A program made the translations under genes and the position numbers. A model generated the notes under the pieces. It had not been told where the DNA came from. It saw only the letters and a list, made by a program, of their open reading frames with translations, and did no database searches. This document shows positions 43,846 through 51,900 of a stretch of DNA of 64,000 nt, one piece after another (positions within the stretch are counted from its first letter, which is position 1; each line of letters begins with the position of its first letter). Where the stretch lies: positions 124,001 to 188,000 of the forward strand of contig JAJQBX010000032.1 of the NCBI GenBank assembly GCA_021203065.1. The letters run 5' to 3'. Origin of the DNA: Oscillospiraceae bacterium. GTDB lineage: Bacteria > Bacillota > Clostridia > Oscillospirales > Ruminococcaceae.

Positions 43846-45666
43846 ATGAAAAAGAAAGAGAAAAAAGACCAGCAGGGATTCCTGCACACCGTCAAGACCA
43901 CTTGGTACATACTGTCGTTTATATGGCACAAAGACGGCGGGAAGCAGTATATCTCGATTTACTACTTCACAAGCATTCTCAATGCCCTTGTGTGGAATAT
44001 AACAATCATATTCCCCGGCTTGATTATCAACGAGCTTACCGGCGAGTGCAGGATGAGTGTTATCATCACCTATGTTGCGCTGATGGTGCTGTTGCCGCTT
44101 GCAAATACCGGAATCAACAGCCTTCTGAGCTATCAAAGGGAAAAGGCAAATCAGCGGCTTGATTTCAGTACAAACGAGTATCTATATAATCACATCGCAA
44201 GAATGGACTATGAAACGCTCGAAAGCCCTGAAATTCAGAACTTGCAGGAAAGAGCGGAGGAAACTCTTGGTTCAATCGTAAGCGTTGTTGACCGTTTCGG
44301 CAACTTCCTGTCGGCACTTGTCAGCATCGTCACACTGTCCGCTATTATCAGCACCCTGAACCCGTTGATTATCGTTGTAATCGCAGTTATCATCTGGATA
44401 AATTCGAGGATGACAAAGTATACAAACGGAGTATCATTTGAACTCAACAAGATAATGCACAAGTTTGACAGAATCCAGTGGCTCTATCCTTTCATGCTTG
44501 CAAACTTCACCAATGCCAAGGAAATGCGGCTTTTCGACCTTAAAGACTACTTCATGGGACTTTGGAAAGAAAGCAAGGGTAAATCAAACAAAGTCATGAT
44601 GAAGATAATTAAAAACACACAGACGCTGAGATTCTTGCAGGGAATAACTGCTATGATTCAGAAAACGCTTCTGTATGCTTACTTTATCTTCAATGTACTT
44701 TTCAGAGGCTTGTCTGTAGGTTCGATGACCATCTACATAACGACAACCGAGTCTTATGCTTCTGCGCTTACAAACGTCTTCTCGACCTATCTCGAACTTT
44801 CCCGCAAAAGCCTTAATATCGACGAGATGATAGCCTTCTTCAACCTTGAGCCGAAGCAGTATATGACCGGCACAAAGGAGCCTGTTTTCACAAAGGATTC
44901 CACAATAGAGTTCAGAAACGTCTGGTTCAGGTATCCCGGCAGTGAAAACTATGTTATCAAGGATCTCAGCCTCAAGTTCAAGGGCAGTGACAGAATCTGC
45001 ATAGTAGGCGAAAACGGAAGCGGAAAGACCACGTTTATCAAACTTCTCACAAGACTTTACTTCCCGGACAGAGGCGAAATCTTGCTTAACGGCATCAACA
45101 TCAACGAGTACGACTACAAGAAGTATCAGAGACTATTCTCGCCGGTATTTCAGGACTTCATCACTTATTCTCTTAGCCTGAAAGCAAACATAATTTTGGG
45201 GCATGAGGAAGACCCGAAGCTTCTTGATGAAGTCTGCAACAAGACAGGAATCATCGATTTGGTAAGAAAGCTCCCGAAAGGATATGACACTCAGGTCAAC
45301 AAGTATGTTGACGAGTCTGGAATCGACCTTTCCGGCGGCGAAGGTCAGAGAGTTGCTATCTCAAGAGCCTTGTACCACGGTGGCGAAATTTACCTTCTTG
45401 ATGAACCCACGGCGGCATTAGACCCGAATATTGAGTACGAAATCTATTCACAGTTCAACTCGATGATTCAGGATAAATGCGCCGTTCTGATAACCCACCG
45501 TCTGTCAGCAGTTCAGCTCGCCGACAAGGTTGCCGTATTCCAGGACGGACATATAGTCGGCTATGGAACACATAAGGAGCTTTATGCTCAGGGTGGGCTT
45601 TACACTGAAATGTTCGACAAGCAGTCGGAGTTTTATGTCAAGGCTAAAGAAGAAAAGCCCGAATAA
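43846..45666 (+). CDS. ABC exporter, fused membrane and ATPase domains (4)
   Basis: 606 residues; AAAGGGAG precedes the ATG. Six membrane helices in the first 320 residues, then ATPase with Walker A GENGSGKTT, signature LSGGEGQR, Walker B IYLLDEPTAALD and ITHRLS. It is closely related to the frameshifted gene at 40495, for example FQDGHIVGYGTHKELYAQGG against FQDGNIIESGTHKELYAHGG. The two probably form a heterodimer. A terminator follows seven bases after the stop. Confidence 0.92.
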   Translation: MKKKEKKDQQGFLHTVKTTWYILSFIWHKDGGKQYISIYYFTSILNALVWNITIIFPGLIINELTGECRMSVIITYVALMVLLPLANTGINSLLSYQREKANQRLDFSTNEYLYNHIARMDYETLESPEIQNLQERAEETLGSIVSVVDRFGNFLSALVSIVTLSAIISTLNPLIIVVIAVIIWINSRMTKYTNGVSFELNKIMHKFDRIQWLYPFMLANFTNAKEMRLFDLKDYFMGLWKESKGKSNKVMMKIIKNTQTLRFLQGITAMIQKTLLYAYFIFNVLFRGLSVGSMTIYITTTESYASALTNVFSTYLELSRKSLNIDEMIAFFNLEPKQYMTGTKEPVFTKDSTIEFRNVWFRYPGSENYVIKDLSLKFKGSDRICIVGENGSGKTTFIKLLTRLYFPDRGEILLNGININEYDYKKYQRLFSPVFQDFITYSLSLKANIILGHEEDPKLLDEVCNKTGIIDLVRKLPKGYDTQVNKYVDESGIDLSGGEGQRVAISRALYHGGEIYLLDEPTAALDPNIEYEIYSQFNSMIQDKCAVLITHRLSAVQLADKVAVFQDGHIVGYGTHKELYAQGGLYTEMFDKQSEFYVKAKEEKPE

Positions 45667-45672
45667 CAACGT

Positions 45673-45701
45673 AAGCCCGAGAGAATTCTCCCGGGCTTTT
45701 A
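45673..45701. terminator. Bidirectional intrinsic terminator between convergent genes
   Basis: AAGCCCG and CGGGCTT form a stem whose interior GAGAATTCTC is itself self-complementary, followed by TTTTAT. It serves the exporter gene and could also serve the gene converging from 45713. Confidence 0.85.
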
Positions 45702-45712
45702 TATTCAGACAA

Positions 45713-46246
45713 CTACGGATTGCACGTTCCGCAAGGCGAGTACCCTTCTTCGATCAGGTCGTTTCGACTGCCAGTGTATTCCGATTTGTTTTCGTCCTTT
45801 ATTGAACTTACATGCCGGCAGTCAGGATAGTGAAATTTCTTTGTGCTTGTATTCAGGATATACACAGTTTCGGAGTCTTGGGCTGAGGAAGCCTCACTCG
45901 TAACTGCTTCTGTGGAGGCTATGGTTGTCTCTTCGGTGATTTCCTCCGTGATTTCAGAAGTGACCGTCGTGATTTCAGAAATGACCGTAGTCACGGCTTC
46001 GGTGGCTTGTTCAGTTGTAGAAACCTCAGGTAAATCGCTGATGGATATTTCATTACTGTCATATGTAAGCGAAATTCCGAAGAACAATATGCAAAAAGAG
46101 ATTAGTCCGACGATAATGCCGGTCAAGTTCCGGCGATTCTTTATATCTTTTTTAGAAACTTTTTCTGCGATATTTCCGGGCTTTTTTAAAGGTGCACTTC
46201 CTTTTGCGAATGTGTCAGCTACATGTTGATTCTGTTTTTGGGACAT
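45713..46246 (-). CDS. Single-pass membrane protein with C-terminal Cys/His (Ada-like) motif
   Basis: 177 residues if started at the ATG at 46246; a TTG four codons earlier is possible. A membrane helix lies at about 43-62, then a Ser/Thr/Glu-rich outer stalk. A compact C-terminal domain follows (YILNTSTKKFHYPDCRHV, later GYSPCGTC), a Cys/His pattern seen at the end of many secreted clostridial proteins and likened to Ada-type metal-binding motifs. The start lies inside the end of the second Spo0A-like gene, a 32-base overlap, so the two are translationally coupled. The role is unknown. Confidence 0.72.
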   Translation of the reverse strand: MSQKQNQHVADTFAKGSAPLKKPGNIAEKVSKKDIKNRRNLTGIIVGLISFCILFFGISLTYDSNEISISDLPEVSTTEQATEAVTTVISEITTVTSEITEEITEETTIASTEAVTSEASSAQDSETVYILNTSTKKFHYPDCRHVSSIKDENKSEYTGSRNDLIEEGYSPCGTCNP

Positions 46247-46718
46247 TAGCTTTGACAAGGTCTACGATTCTGGCGATAAATGCCGAATTAGTAGGCTTTC
46301 CTGTAGAAGATGAAATAGTAAATCCGAATGTTTTATTCAGATACATATAATTTCCGTTGTTCCATGTAGCAGAGATTGCGTGACGGATAGCTTTTTCAAC
46401 ACTAATGGCTTTGGTGTTATATAAAGCAGCAACGTCAGGGTATAGTTTTGAGGTGACTTTGCGTTGAAGATATGCAGAGTCGCTCAAGGCAAGATGTACT
46501 ATTGTTCTGAGGTATATATTACCTTTGCAGCTCGTTGGCATGCCACATTTCACAAACAACTCAGTGAGATATGCGTCAACAGAAGCTTTGCTGTAGCCAG
46601 AATATTTAAACACATTGAATTCGATTTCAAATTGGTCACATAACCTGTCAATTGTATCCTGAAATGCTTCAATTTGTTCATCTTTAATTTCTGCTAATAA
46701 ACGGAATGTCTTGCTCAT
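46215..46718 (-). CDS. Receiver-less Spo0A C-terminal domain transcription factor (2)
   Basis: 167 residues from the ATG at 46718, matched to the start chosen for the paralogue at 38741. It keeps the Spo0A DNA-binding layout: VTSKLYPDVAALYNTKA, then VEKAIRHAISATWNNGN, then TGKPTNSAFIARIVDLVK. It has Lys for the usual Arg in RVERAIRHA, so its target may differ a little from a standard 0A box. The N-terminal 50 residues are again a small domain in place of a receiver. It shares its promoter layout and two 0A-like boxes with the paralogue, and the two genes bracket the second exporter operon. Confidence 0.88.
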   Translation of the reverse strand: MSKTFRLLAEIKDEQIEAFQDTIDRLCDQFEIEFNVFKYSGYSKASVDAYLTELFVKCGMPTSCKGNIYLRTIVHLALSDSAYLQRKVTSKLYPDVAALYNTKAISVEKAIRHAISATWNNGNYMYLNKTFGFTISSSTGKPTNSAFIARIVDLVKANVPKTESTCS

Positions 46719-46766
46719 AGCAATTGCCCCCATCTGATTCGGACGATTTTTTTGACCTTTTCTGAT

Positions 46767-46810
46767 ATTATACCACACAATCCGCAAATAAAAGGTCGAA
46801 TTTTGTCGAA
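46767..46810 (-). promoter_or_regulatory. Promoter with paired 0A-like boxes for Spo0A-like gene 2
   Basis: Minus strand: TTCGACA (46810-46804) and TTCGACC (46800-46794) ten bases apart, then extended -10 TGGTATAAT (TATAAT at 46772-46767). Near-identical to the promoter at 39273-39316, including TTTTATTTGCGGATTG between the boxes and the -10. Confidence 0.75.
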
Positions 46811-46884
46811 CTTTGAAATTTTTTTCAAAAAAATTCGCACATAGTTGTGCCGTTAATGCCGATAATCAACTATATGCAAAAATC

Positions 46885-47031
46885 CTACTTATATACTTCC
46901 TCAGGATCATCTTCAACGGTTTGCGTGTGAATTCTGAGGTCATAATTAGCGTTCGGAGAAGATACAACAGTCCAGCAACCGTCTTCAAACATGATAATAT
47001 CCATTTCATGCATTTCGTAATCATGCTCCAT
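46885..47031 (-). CDS. Small acidic protein of 48 residues
   Basis: I found this short frame by reading the minus strand. The ATG at 47031 follows GGGG, and the product begins MEHDYEMHEMDIIMFEDG, then CWTVVSSPNANYDLRI, and ends with a very acidic EDDPEEVYK. It has a single Cys next to Trp and no membrane segment or signal peptide. A consensus promoter lies directly upstream, which makes a real gene likely. A short hairpin (GCACA/TGTGC) with a T-run lies downstream near 46837-46850 on the same strand and may end the transcript. I do not recognise the family. Confidence 0.65.
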   Translation of the reverse strand: MEHDYEMHEMDIIMFEDGCWTVVSSPNANYDLRIHTQTVEDDPEEVYK

Positions 47032-47072
47032 AGTAGTGCCCCTAACCTGAATCGAATTATACTATTTAAAAT

Positions 47073-47101
47073 ATTATACGGCACAATCGCAATAATGTCA
47101 A
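47073..47101 (-). promoter_or_regulatory. Consensus sigma-A promoter of the 48-residue small protein
   Basis: Minus strand TTGACA (47101-47096), 17-base spacer, TATAAT (47078-47073): a perfect consensus, about 40 bases upstream of the start codon. Confidence 0.8.
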
Positions 47102-47121
47102 GCGTTTTTTTCTATAACCTC

Positions 47122-47149
47122 TTGACATCCCCGAAAAACATGCTAAAAT
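47122..47149 (+). promoter_or_regulatory. Sigma-A promoter of the DUF1292-GH8 unit
   Basis: TTGACA (47122-47127), 16-base spacer, TAAAAT (47144-47149), 34 bases before the DUF1292 start. It is divergent from the promoter at 47073. Confidence 0.75.
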
Positions 47150-47183
47150 ATACCCTAATGCGTTTTGAATAGGAGGCTTCTGC

Positions 47184-47453
47184 ATGGCTGACAGAGCTAT
47201 TATAACAGCACTTGGCGAGAACGACGAAATTATTGATTGTGACGTCTTATTCACATTCAAGAACACCGCAACCAATCGTTGTTACATTGTCTACACTGAG
47301 AACACATATGATGAGAACGGAGATATTGAAGTCTTCGCCTCTATCTTCGATCCCGACGACAAAACACTCACTTTCCACCCGATTGAAACCGAGGAGGAGT
47401 GGGCACTTCTGGAGTCCAAGCTCAGGGAATATGAGAGGAACAAGGAAGAGTAG
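47184..47453 (+). CDS. DUF1292 family protein
   Basis: 89 residues with AGGAGG before the ATG. The sequence DVLFTFKNTATNRCYIVYTE, then FASIFDPDD and the final EEWALLESKLREYERNKEE, is typical of DUF1292 (YrzB-like) proteins, which are small, acidic and widespread in Firmicutes with no firm function. Their genes usually sit beside ruvX or alaS; here the gene lies before a xylan enzyme instead, 25 bases apart, so the two may share a transcript. Confidence 0.85.
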   Translation: MADRAIITALGENDEIIDCDVLFTFKNTATNRCYIVYTENTYDENGDIEVFASIFDPDDKTLTFHPIETEEEWALLESKLREYERNKEE

Positions 47454-47478
47454 CATTTTCAACTGAAAGGAACATTAT

Positions 47479-48639
47479 ATGAAGAAATACCGTAACATTT
47501 TATCGGAGATCGGAATCTCCGAACAGGAAATCAACCTAAGAGTAAACGAGACTTTTGAAACCATGTTTTTTGCACCCCACGATGTCAGCATCTATCGTGA
47601 AACTCCTGATGGTATGGGCTACCTTGAGGATACTGGTAATACCGATGCAAGAACCGAAGGCATGTCCTATGGCATGATGACGAGCGTCCAGATGGACAGA
47701 AAAGATCTGTTCGATCGCATCTGGAATTGGGCGATGACGAATATGTACCTGAATGAGGGCAAGTGCGCCGGCTACTTTGCATGGTCCTGTGCACCCGATG
47801 GCAGTAAAAACGCCTATGGTCCTGCTCCTGACGGCGAGGAATATTTTGCAATGGCACTTATCTTCGCTTCCCACCGCTGGGGAGACGGGGAGGGGATATA
47901 TAACTATTCCGAATGGGCTCGCAGAATCCTCCGTGACTGCATCCACAGGGGCGGCGAGGGCGACAGACCGGGGCAGACCATGTGGGATCTGGATAATCAT
48001 CTCATCAAGTTCATAGTAGAGGTTGATTTTACTGATCCGTCCTATCATCTCCCGCACTTCTATGAGCTCTTCGCAGAGAATTGCGACGAGCGTGACCGTG
48101 ATTTCTGGAAGAAAGCCGCTTCTGCTTCGAGGGAGTTTCTCCATCACGCCTGCCATCCGGTAACCGGTCTTTGCGCAGACTATTCTTCCTATTCCGGCGA
48201 ACCGATTGTATTTCCGGAAGATAAGCCTTTCTGGAATCAGCAGGCGTTCTACCGTTACTATTCCGATTCCTACAGAACCGCCATGAACATGGCTCTTGAC
48301 ACCTCGTGGAACGCCGCAGATCCATGGCAGTGTGAAAATGCCGCCAAGCTTCAGGCTTTCTTTGAGAGCTTGGGCGACAATTGGGACAAAGTCCCACTCA
48401 GAGACGGCACACTTCTTGACGAGACGGTTATGCATCCTGTTGCAGTAATCGCTTCAAACGCCGCCGCATCGCTTGCCTCATGGCAGGATGGAGCTTCGGA
48501 AGAAGTTATCGAACGTGCCAAGAGATTTGTCCTTAAGTTCTGGAACACGCCTCTTCGGACTGGCAAACGCCGCTATTACGACAACTGTCTCTACTTCTTT
48601 GCACTCCTCATGCTCAGCGGACGCTATCGCCAGTGGTAA
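47479..48639 (+). CDS. Reducing-end xylose-releasing exo-oligoxylanase, GH8 family
   Basis: 386 residues; AAAGGAA precedes the ATG. There is no signal peptide, so it acts in the cytoplasm on imported xylo-oligosaccharides. GH8 features: TEGMSYGMMTSVQMDRKDLF with Glu60 as probable general acid, GYFAWSC, and the APDGEEYFAMALIFASHRW stretch found in Rex enzymes (EC 3.2.1.156). These trim xylose from the reducing end of oligomers with three or more units. It agrees with the GH44 and GH2 genes in pointing to hemicellulose use. A terminator follows at once. Confidence 0.93.
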   Translation: MKKYRNILSEIGISEQEINLRVNETFETMFFAPHDVSIYRETPDGMGYLEDTGNTDARTEGMSYGMMTSVQMDRKDLFDRIWNWAMTNMYLNEGKCAGYFAWSCAPDGSKNAYGPAPDGEEYFAMALIFASHRWGDGEGIYNYSEWARRILRDCIHRGGEGDRPGQTMWDLDNHLIKFIVEVDFTDPSYHLPHFYELFAENCDERDRDFWKKAASASREFLHHACHPVTGLCADYSSYSGEPIVFPEDKPFWNQQAFYRYYSDSYRTAMNMALDTSWNAADPWQCENAAKLQAFFESLGDNWDKVPLRDGTLLDETVMHPVAVIASNAAASLASWQDGASEEVIERAKRFVLKFWNTPLRTGKRRYYDNCLYFFALLMLSGRYRQW

Positions 48640-48645
48640 ATAATA

Positions 48646-48677
48646 TCGGTGGGTTGCAAAATCCCACCGAATTTTTA
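48646..48677 (+). terminator. Intrinsic terminator after the GH8 gene
   Basis: TCGGTGGG pairs with CCCACCGA, followed by ATTTTTA. Confidence 0.85.
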
Positions 48678-48699
48678 TGCTGTTTTCAGCGAATAACTG

Positions 48700-48728
48700 T
48701 TGATTGTGCGAGGAAAATGGTGTATAAT
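48700..48728 (+). promoter_or_regulatory. Sigma-A promoter of the alcohol dehydrogenase gene
   Basis: TTGATT (48700-48705), 17-base spacer, TATAAT (48723-48728), about 67 bases upstream of the start codon. Confidence 0.75.
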
Positions 48729-48794
48729 TATTACATGTGGCGAGGCGACTTAATGTCTCGTCGAAAATGATTATTTCAAGGAGTGTTTATATTT

Positions 48795-49943
48795 ATGGCA
48801 GATCGTATTGTTCTGAATTCCGTTTCCTACCATGGTCACGGAGCAATCGAAAACATCTTGGGCGAACTCAAGTCTCATGGCTGCACCAAGGCTCTGGTTT
48901 GCACCGACCCAGACCTCATCAAGTTCGGCGTTACCGGCAAGGTAACCGCTCTTCTTGATGCCGCCGGCTTCCCCTATGAAGTTTACAGCGACATCAAGGC
49001 TAATCCTACCATTGAGAACGTCCAGCATGGCGTGAGCGTATTCAATGCTTCCGGTGCTGACAGCATCATCGCCATCGGCGGTGGTTCCGCAATGGACACC
49101 TCCAAGGCTATCGGCATCATCGCCAACAACCCTGAATTCGCTGATGTAAGAAGCCTCGAGGGAGTTGCTCCCACCAAGAAGCACGCTGTATTCACTGTTG
49201 CTGTCCCGACAACAGCCGGAACCGCCGCAGAGGTCACCATCAACTATGTTATAACCGACGTTGAGAAGAAGCGCAAGTTCGTCTGCGTCGATACCAACGA
49301 CATCCCCGAGGTTGCCGTTGTTGACCCCGACATGATGTCCACCATGCCTAAGGGTCTCACTGCCGCAACCGGTATGGATGCTCTCACGCATGCTATTGAG
49401 GGCTACATCACCAAGGCTCACTGCACCATCAGTGACATGTTCCATCTCGAAGCTATCAAGCTCATCTCCGCTAACTTAAGAGGCGCAGTTGAGAACACTC
49501 CTGAGGGCAGGGAAGGCATGGCTCTTGGTCAGTACATCGCCGGCATGGGCTTCTCAAACGTAGGCTTGGGCGTTGTCCACAGCATGGCTCACGGTCTTTC
49601 AGCTCTCTATGACACACCCCACGGCGTTGCCTGCGCTATCATTCTTCCGACTGGTCTTGAGTACAATCTCCCTGTTGCGGGAAAGAGATACCGTGCTATA
49701 GGCAAGGCAATGTGTGTCGCTGGCATCGATTCCATGGACGATGACGAAGCCGCACTCGCTACTATCGCTGCTATCAAGAAACTTTCAAAGGATGTTGGAA
49801 TCCCCGAGAACCTCAAGGGTATCCTCAAGGAAGAGGACGTTCAGTTCCTTGCAGAGTCTGCTTATGCAGATGCTTGCCGTCCCGGCAATCCGAGAGACAC
49901 CAGTGTCGAGGAAATCACTGAGCTCTATAAGAGCCTCATGTAA
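48795..49943 (+). CDS. fucO: Iron-containing alcohol dehydrogenase, lactaldehyde reductase (FucO)-like
   Basis: 382 residues from the ATG at 48795, behind AAGGAG; a GTG at 48783 overlaps that site. NAD-binding region IIAIGGGSAMDTSKA, then VPTTAGTAAEVT, then TGMDALTHAIEGY, and the iron-ligand stretch GLGVVHSMAHGLSALYDTPHG with the family's His residues. Sequence style is close to FucO, which reduces L-lactaldehyde to 1,2-propanediol during fucose or rhamnose fermentation; butanol- or ethanol-type activity is possible instead. Codon use is biased, suggesting strong expression. It stands alone between its promoter and a terminator. Confidence 0.9.
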   Translation: MADRIVLNSVSYHGHGAIENILGELKSHGCTKALVCTDPDLIKFGVTGKVTALLDAAGFPYEVYSDIKANPTIENVQHGVSVFNASGADSIIAIGGGSAMDTSKAIGIIANNPEFADVRSLEGVAPTKKHAVFTVAVPTTAGTAAEVTINYVITDVEKKRKFVCVDTNDIPEVAVVDPDMMSTMPKGLTAATGMDALTHAIEGYITKAHCTISDMFHLEAIKLISANLRGAVENTPEGREGMALGQYIAGMGFSNVGLGVVHSMAHGLSALYDTPHGVACAIILPTGLEYNLPVAGKRYRAIGKAMCVAGIDSMDDDEAALATIAAIKKLSKDVGIPENLKGILKEEDVQFLAESAYADACRPGNPRDTSVEEITELYKSLM

Positions 49944-49960
49944 TTTATTTGAGAATAACA

Positions 49961-49995
49961 AAACCGGTGGAGAAATCTTCGCCGGTTTAATTTTT
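49961..49995. terminator. Intrinsic terminator after the alcohol dehydrogenase gene
   Basis: AAACCGG and CCGGTTT pair, followed by AATTTTT. It lies between convergent genes and could act in both directions. Confidence 0.75.
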
Positions 49996-50001
49996 CTGGG
50001 T

Positions 50002-51900
50002 TTAGCTCTCGGTGTGTAGCATATCCATAATGCTGAATTTATTTAGCCCAAGCTTCGAAATTATGCATATCAGGAATACAACCAAGAACAATGCAACGAG
50101 TATCAGGGCGATTACGGGAGCAGTCAATCCGTATGTTGCAAGCGTTGTGAACAGATTTCCGAAAAGGGCTATCGGACTTGTACCCTCTGCGAGAGCGGAA
50201 GCGTTGGTGATAAGGTAATAAGCTAAGTAACAAATTACCGATACCACAACAGATACAATTCCTCTTACTGCCGACTTCCTCATAATCTCGAGATTTCTCT
50301 GCCTCTTCGACATTCCTAATGCTTGCAGTATTCCATAGTGCCGCCTTTCGCTCTCAGCTTCAAGCCGCAGAGTTGTCAGAAGTATCAGAAGTACCACTGC
50401 AGCAATGCAGACCCCACTTACAAGAAGTGTGATGATTGATTGGAGGTATACCTGTGTGTTCGACGTGATGTATTCCCTGCGGTTGACCAAAGACAGGCTT
50501 GAATTATCGTGTGCAATATTTGTTATTGCCGCATCGGTCGCATAGTAGTTGGCATTTGCATCGGTAAAGATATATGCTGTTGAGTACTCCATACTGTCGC
50601 CGTTTCTAAGCCGATAAGAAGATAAAGTTGTAGCTGGAGTCCAATAGTAGCCATCCGGTATCTGCTCTATGAGCTTTTCGACAAAAGCACGTGAGCACAG
50701 AATAGCCGAATAGTCATATATCTCGAGGGCATATTCATAGCTTGTGTATACATCTGTTGCTGAACCCCTGCTAAAATCATCGTTCAGAATTCTCAAGCCG
50801 TAAGAATCATTCACTATTTCAATATTGCCTATGACGACATCAAGGCTGATTACATTATCGCTGTCCAATTCTTCCAGTGACGGAACGCCGTTGCCGCTAC
50901 CGTAGCTGACGGAAATAGTGACATTTGATCCGACTTCGAGTGAATCTGAGAGCCCGGCTTCGATTATTGATGATGTAGTGGCGTAGACCTTTCCGCTGTC
51001 GTTATTATATGATGTATAATAGTCGCTATCACTATATTGAATTATGACCGCTTCGCCATTGTCGTATGCGACAGTATCAATATTTGAAAGGTCTGCCATG
51101 CCATCAAGCTCGTTTGAGTCTAAAACATACATCTTAAGATAAACAGGATCTGAATCTTCGAAAGTAACGCAAGTAAGGATATTTTCAATGCCTATAACAT
51201 TGCTGATTCCCTCAACGTTTGAAATCGTTGTAATGAGCTCGTCTGTGACAGGAGTGTCAATGGTATAGTTATGGAAGGAGTATGTCCACAAATAGTAAAC
51301 CCATCTTGACGACCAGTCATTGTAATTATAGAGCGGTCCTGCAATGCTGAAAGACGTGAACACAACCGATACGCAGAGAAGAATTGACATTAACATAACC
51401 AGAGCATGTCTGGATTTCATGTATAGCTTCGATTTGCCCCTTTGCATGACCATTCTTCCGGTAAGGGGAGTTGCAAGTGCTATCTGGAAAGTTATCATCC
51501 TTATAATCAGAACTCCTGCAATCCAGATGCCGGCGGAGATAAGAAGATAGTTCCATGGGATATTTATTATTATTGATGCTGAACCGGAATAGGTGCTGAT
51601 TTTCAAAAGTGCCCACAGCCCAAGGCTTCCAAGTGTAGCTCCCAGAAGCATGGCAGGCAAGCAAAGAATCATCGTCTCGACGAATATCAGAAGCCTCAGC
51701 TGTCCCTTTGAGCCTCCTAAGCTTCGCATTCTGACAATTCGCCTGACCTCAGCCTGCATCTGAAGGACATAGATAATGACGACCGCCAAGAGGGTTACTC
51801 CAAGAATAAGCCAGACATAGAAAGTATTGACCTCGGCGTTCTCTTCGTCAAGCTCAACAGCGGTGTTGACTGAAAGCGTACGGGTTTTGAAGATGAGTGA
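50002..51900 (-). CDS. FtsX/MacB-type ABC permease, C-terminal part (frameshifted)
   Basis: About 632 residues of open frame, continuing the protein that starts at 52670. It begins within the first outer domain (LIFKTRTLSVNTAVELDEE), then a membrane helix (WLILGVTLLAVVIIYVL), REVRRIVRMRSLGG-like linker, more helices, a second outer domain with many Asp/Ser/Tyr, and a final helix group (LTLRLEAESERRHYGILQAL; IALILVALFLVVFLICIIS). The intact protein of about 925 residues would have the FtsX double-unit layout seen in transporters of antimicrobial peptides. The stop lies six bases after the facing terminator. Confidence 0.8.
   Translation of the reverse strand, partial: SLIFKTRTLSVNTAVELDEENAEVNTFYVWLILGVTLLAVVIIYVLQMQAEVRRIVRMRSLGGSKGQLRLLIFVETMILCLPAMLLGATLGSLGLWALLKISTYSGSASIIINIPWNYLLISAGIWIAGVLIIRMITFQIALATPLTGRMVMQRGKSKLYMKSRHALVMLMSILLCVSVVFTSFSIAGPLYNYNDWSSRWVYYLWTYSFHNYTIDTPVTDELITTISNVEGISNVIGIENILTCVTFEDSDPVYLKMYVLDSNELDGMADLSNIDTVAYDNGEAVIIQYSDSDYYTSYNNDSGKVYATTSSIIEAGLSDSLEVGSNVTISVSYGSGNGVPSLEELDSDNVISLDVVIGNIEIVNDSYGLRILNDDFSRGSATDVYTSYEYALEIYDYSAILCSRAFVEKLIEQIPDGYYWTPATTLSSYRLRNGDSMEYSTAYIFTDANANYYATDAAITNIAHDNSSLSLVNRREYITSNTQVYLQSIITLLVSGVCIAAVVLLILLTTLRLEAESERRHYGILQALGMSKRQRNLEIMRKSAVRGIVSVVVSVICYLAYYLITNASALAEGTSPIALFGNLFTTLATYGLTAPVIALILVALFLVVFLICIISKLGLNKFSIMDMLHTES

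Noticed and set aside
34645..46258. RiPP or class II bacteriocin cluster
   Set aside because: No precursor peptide, modification enzyme or C39 peptidase domain could be found despite several exporters.
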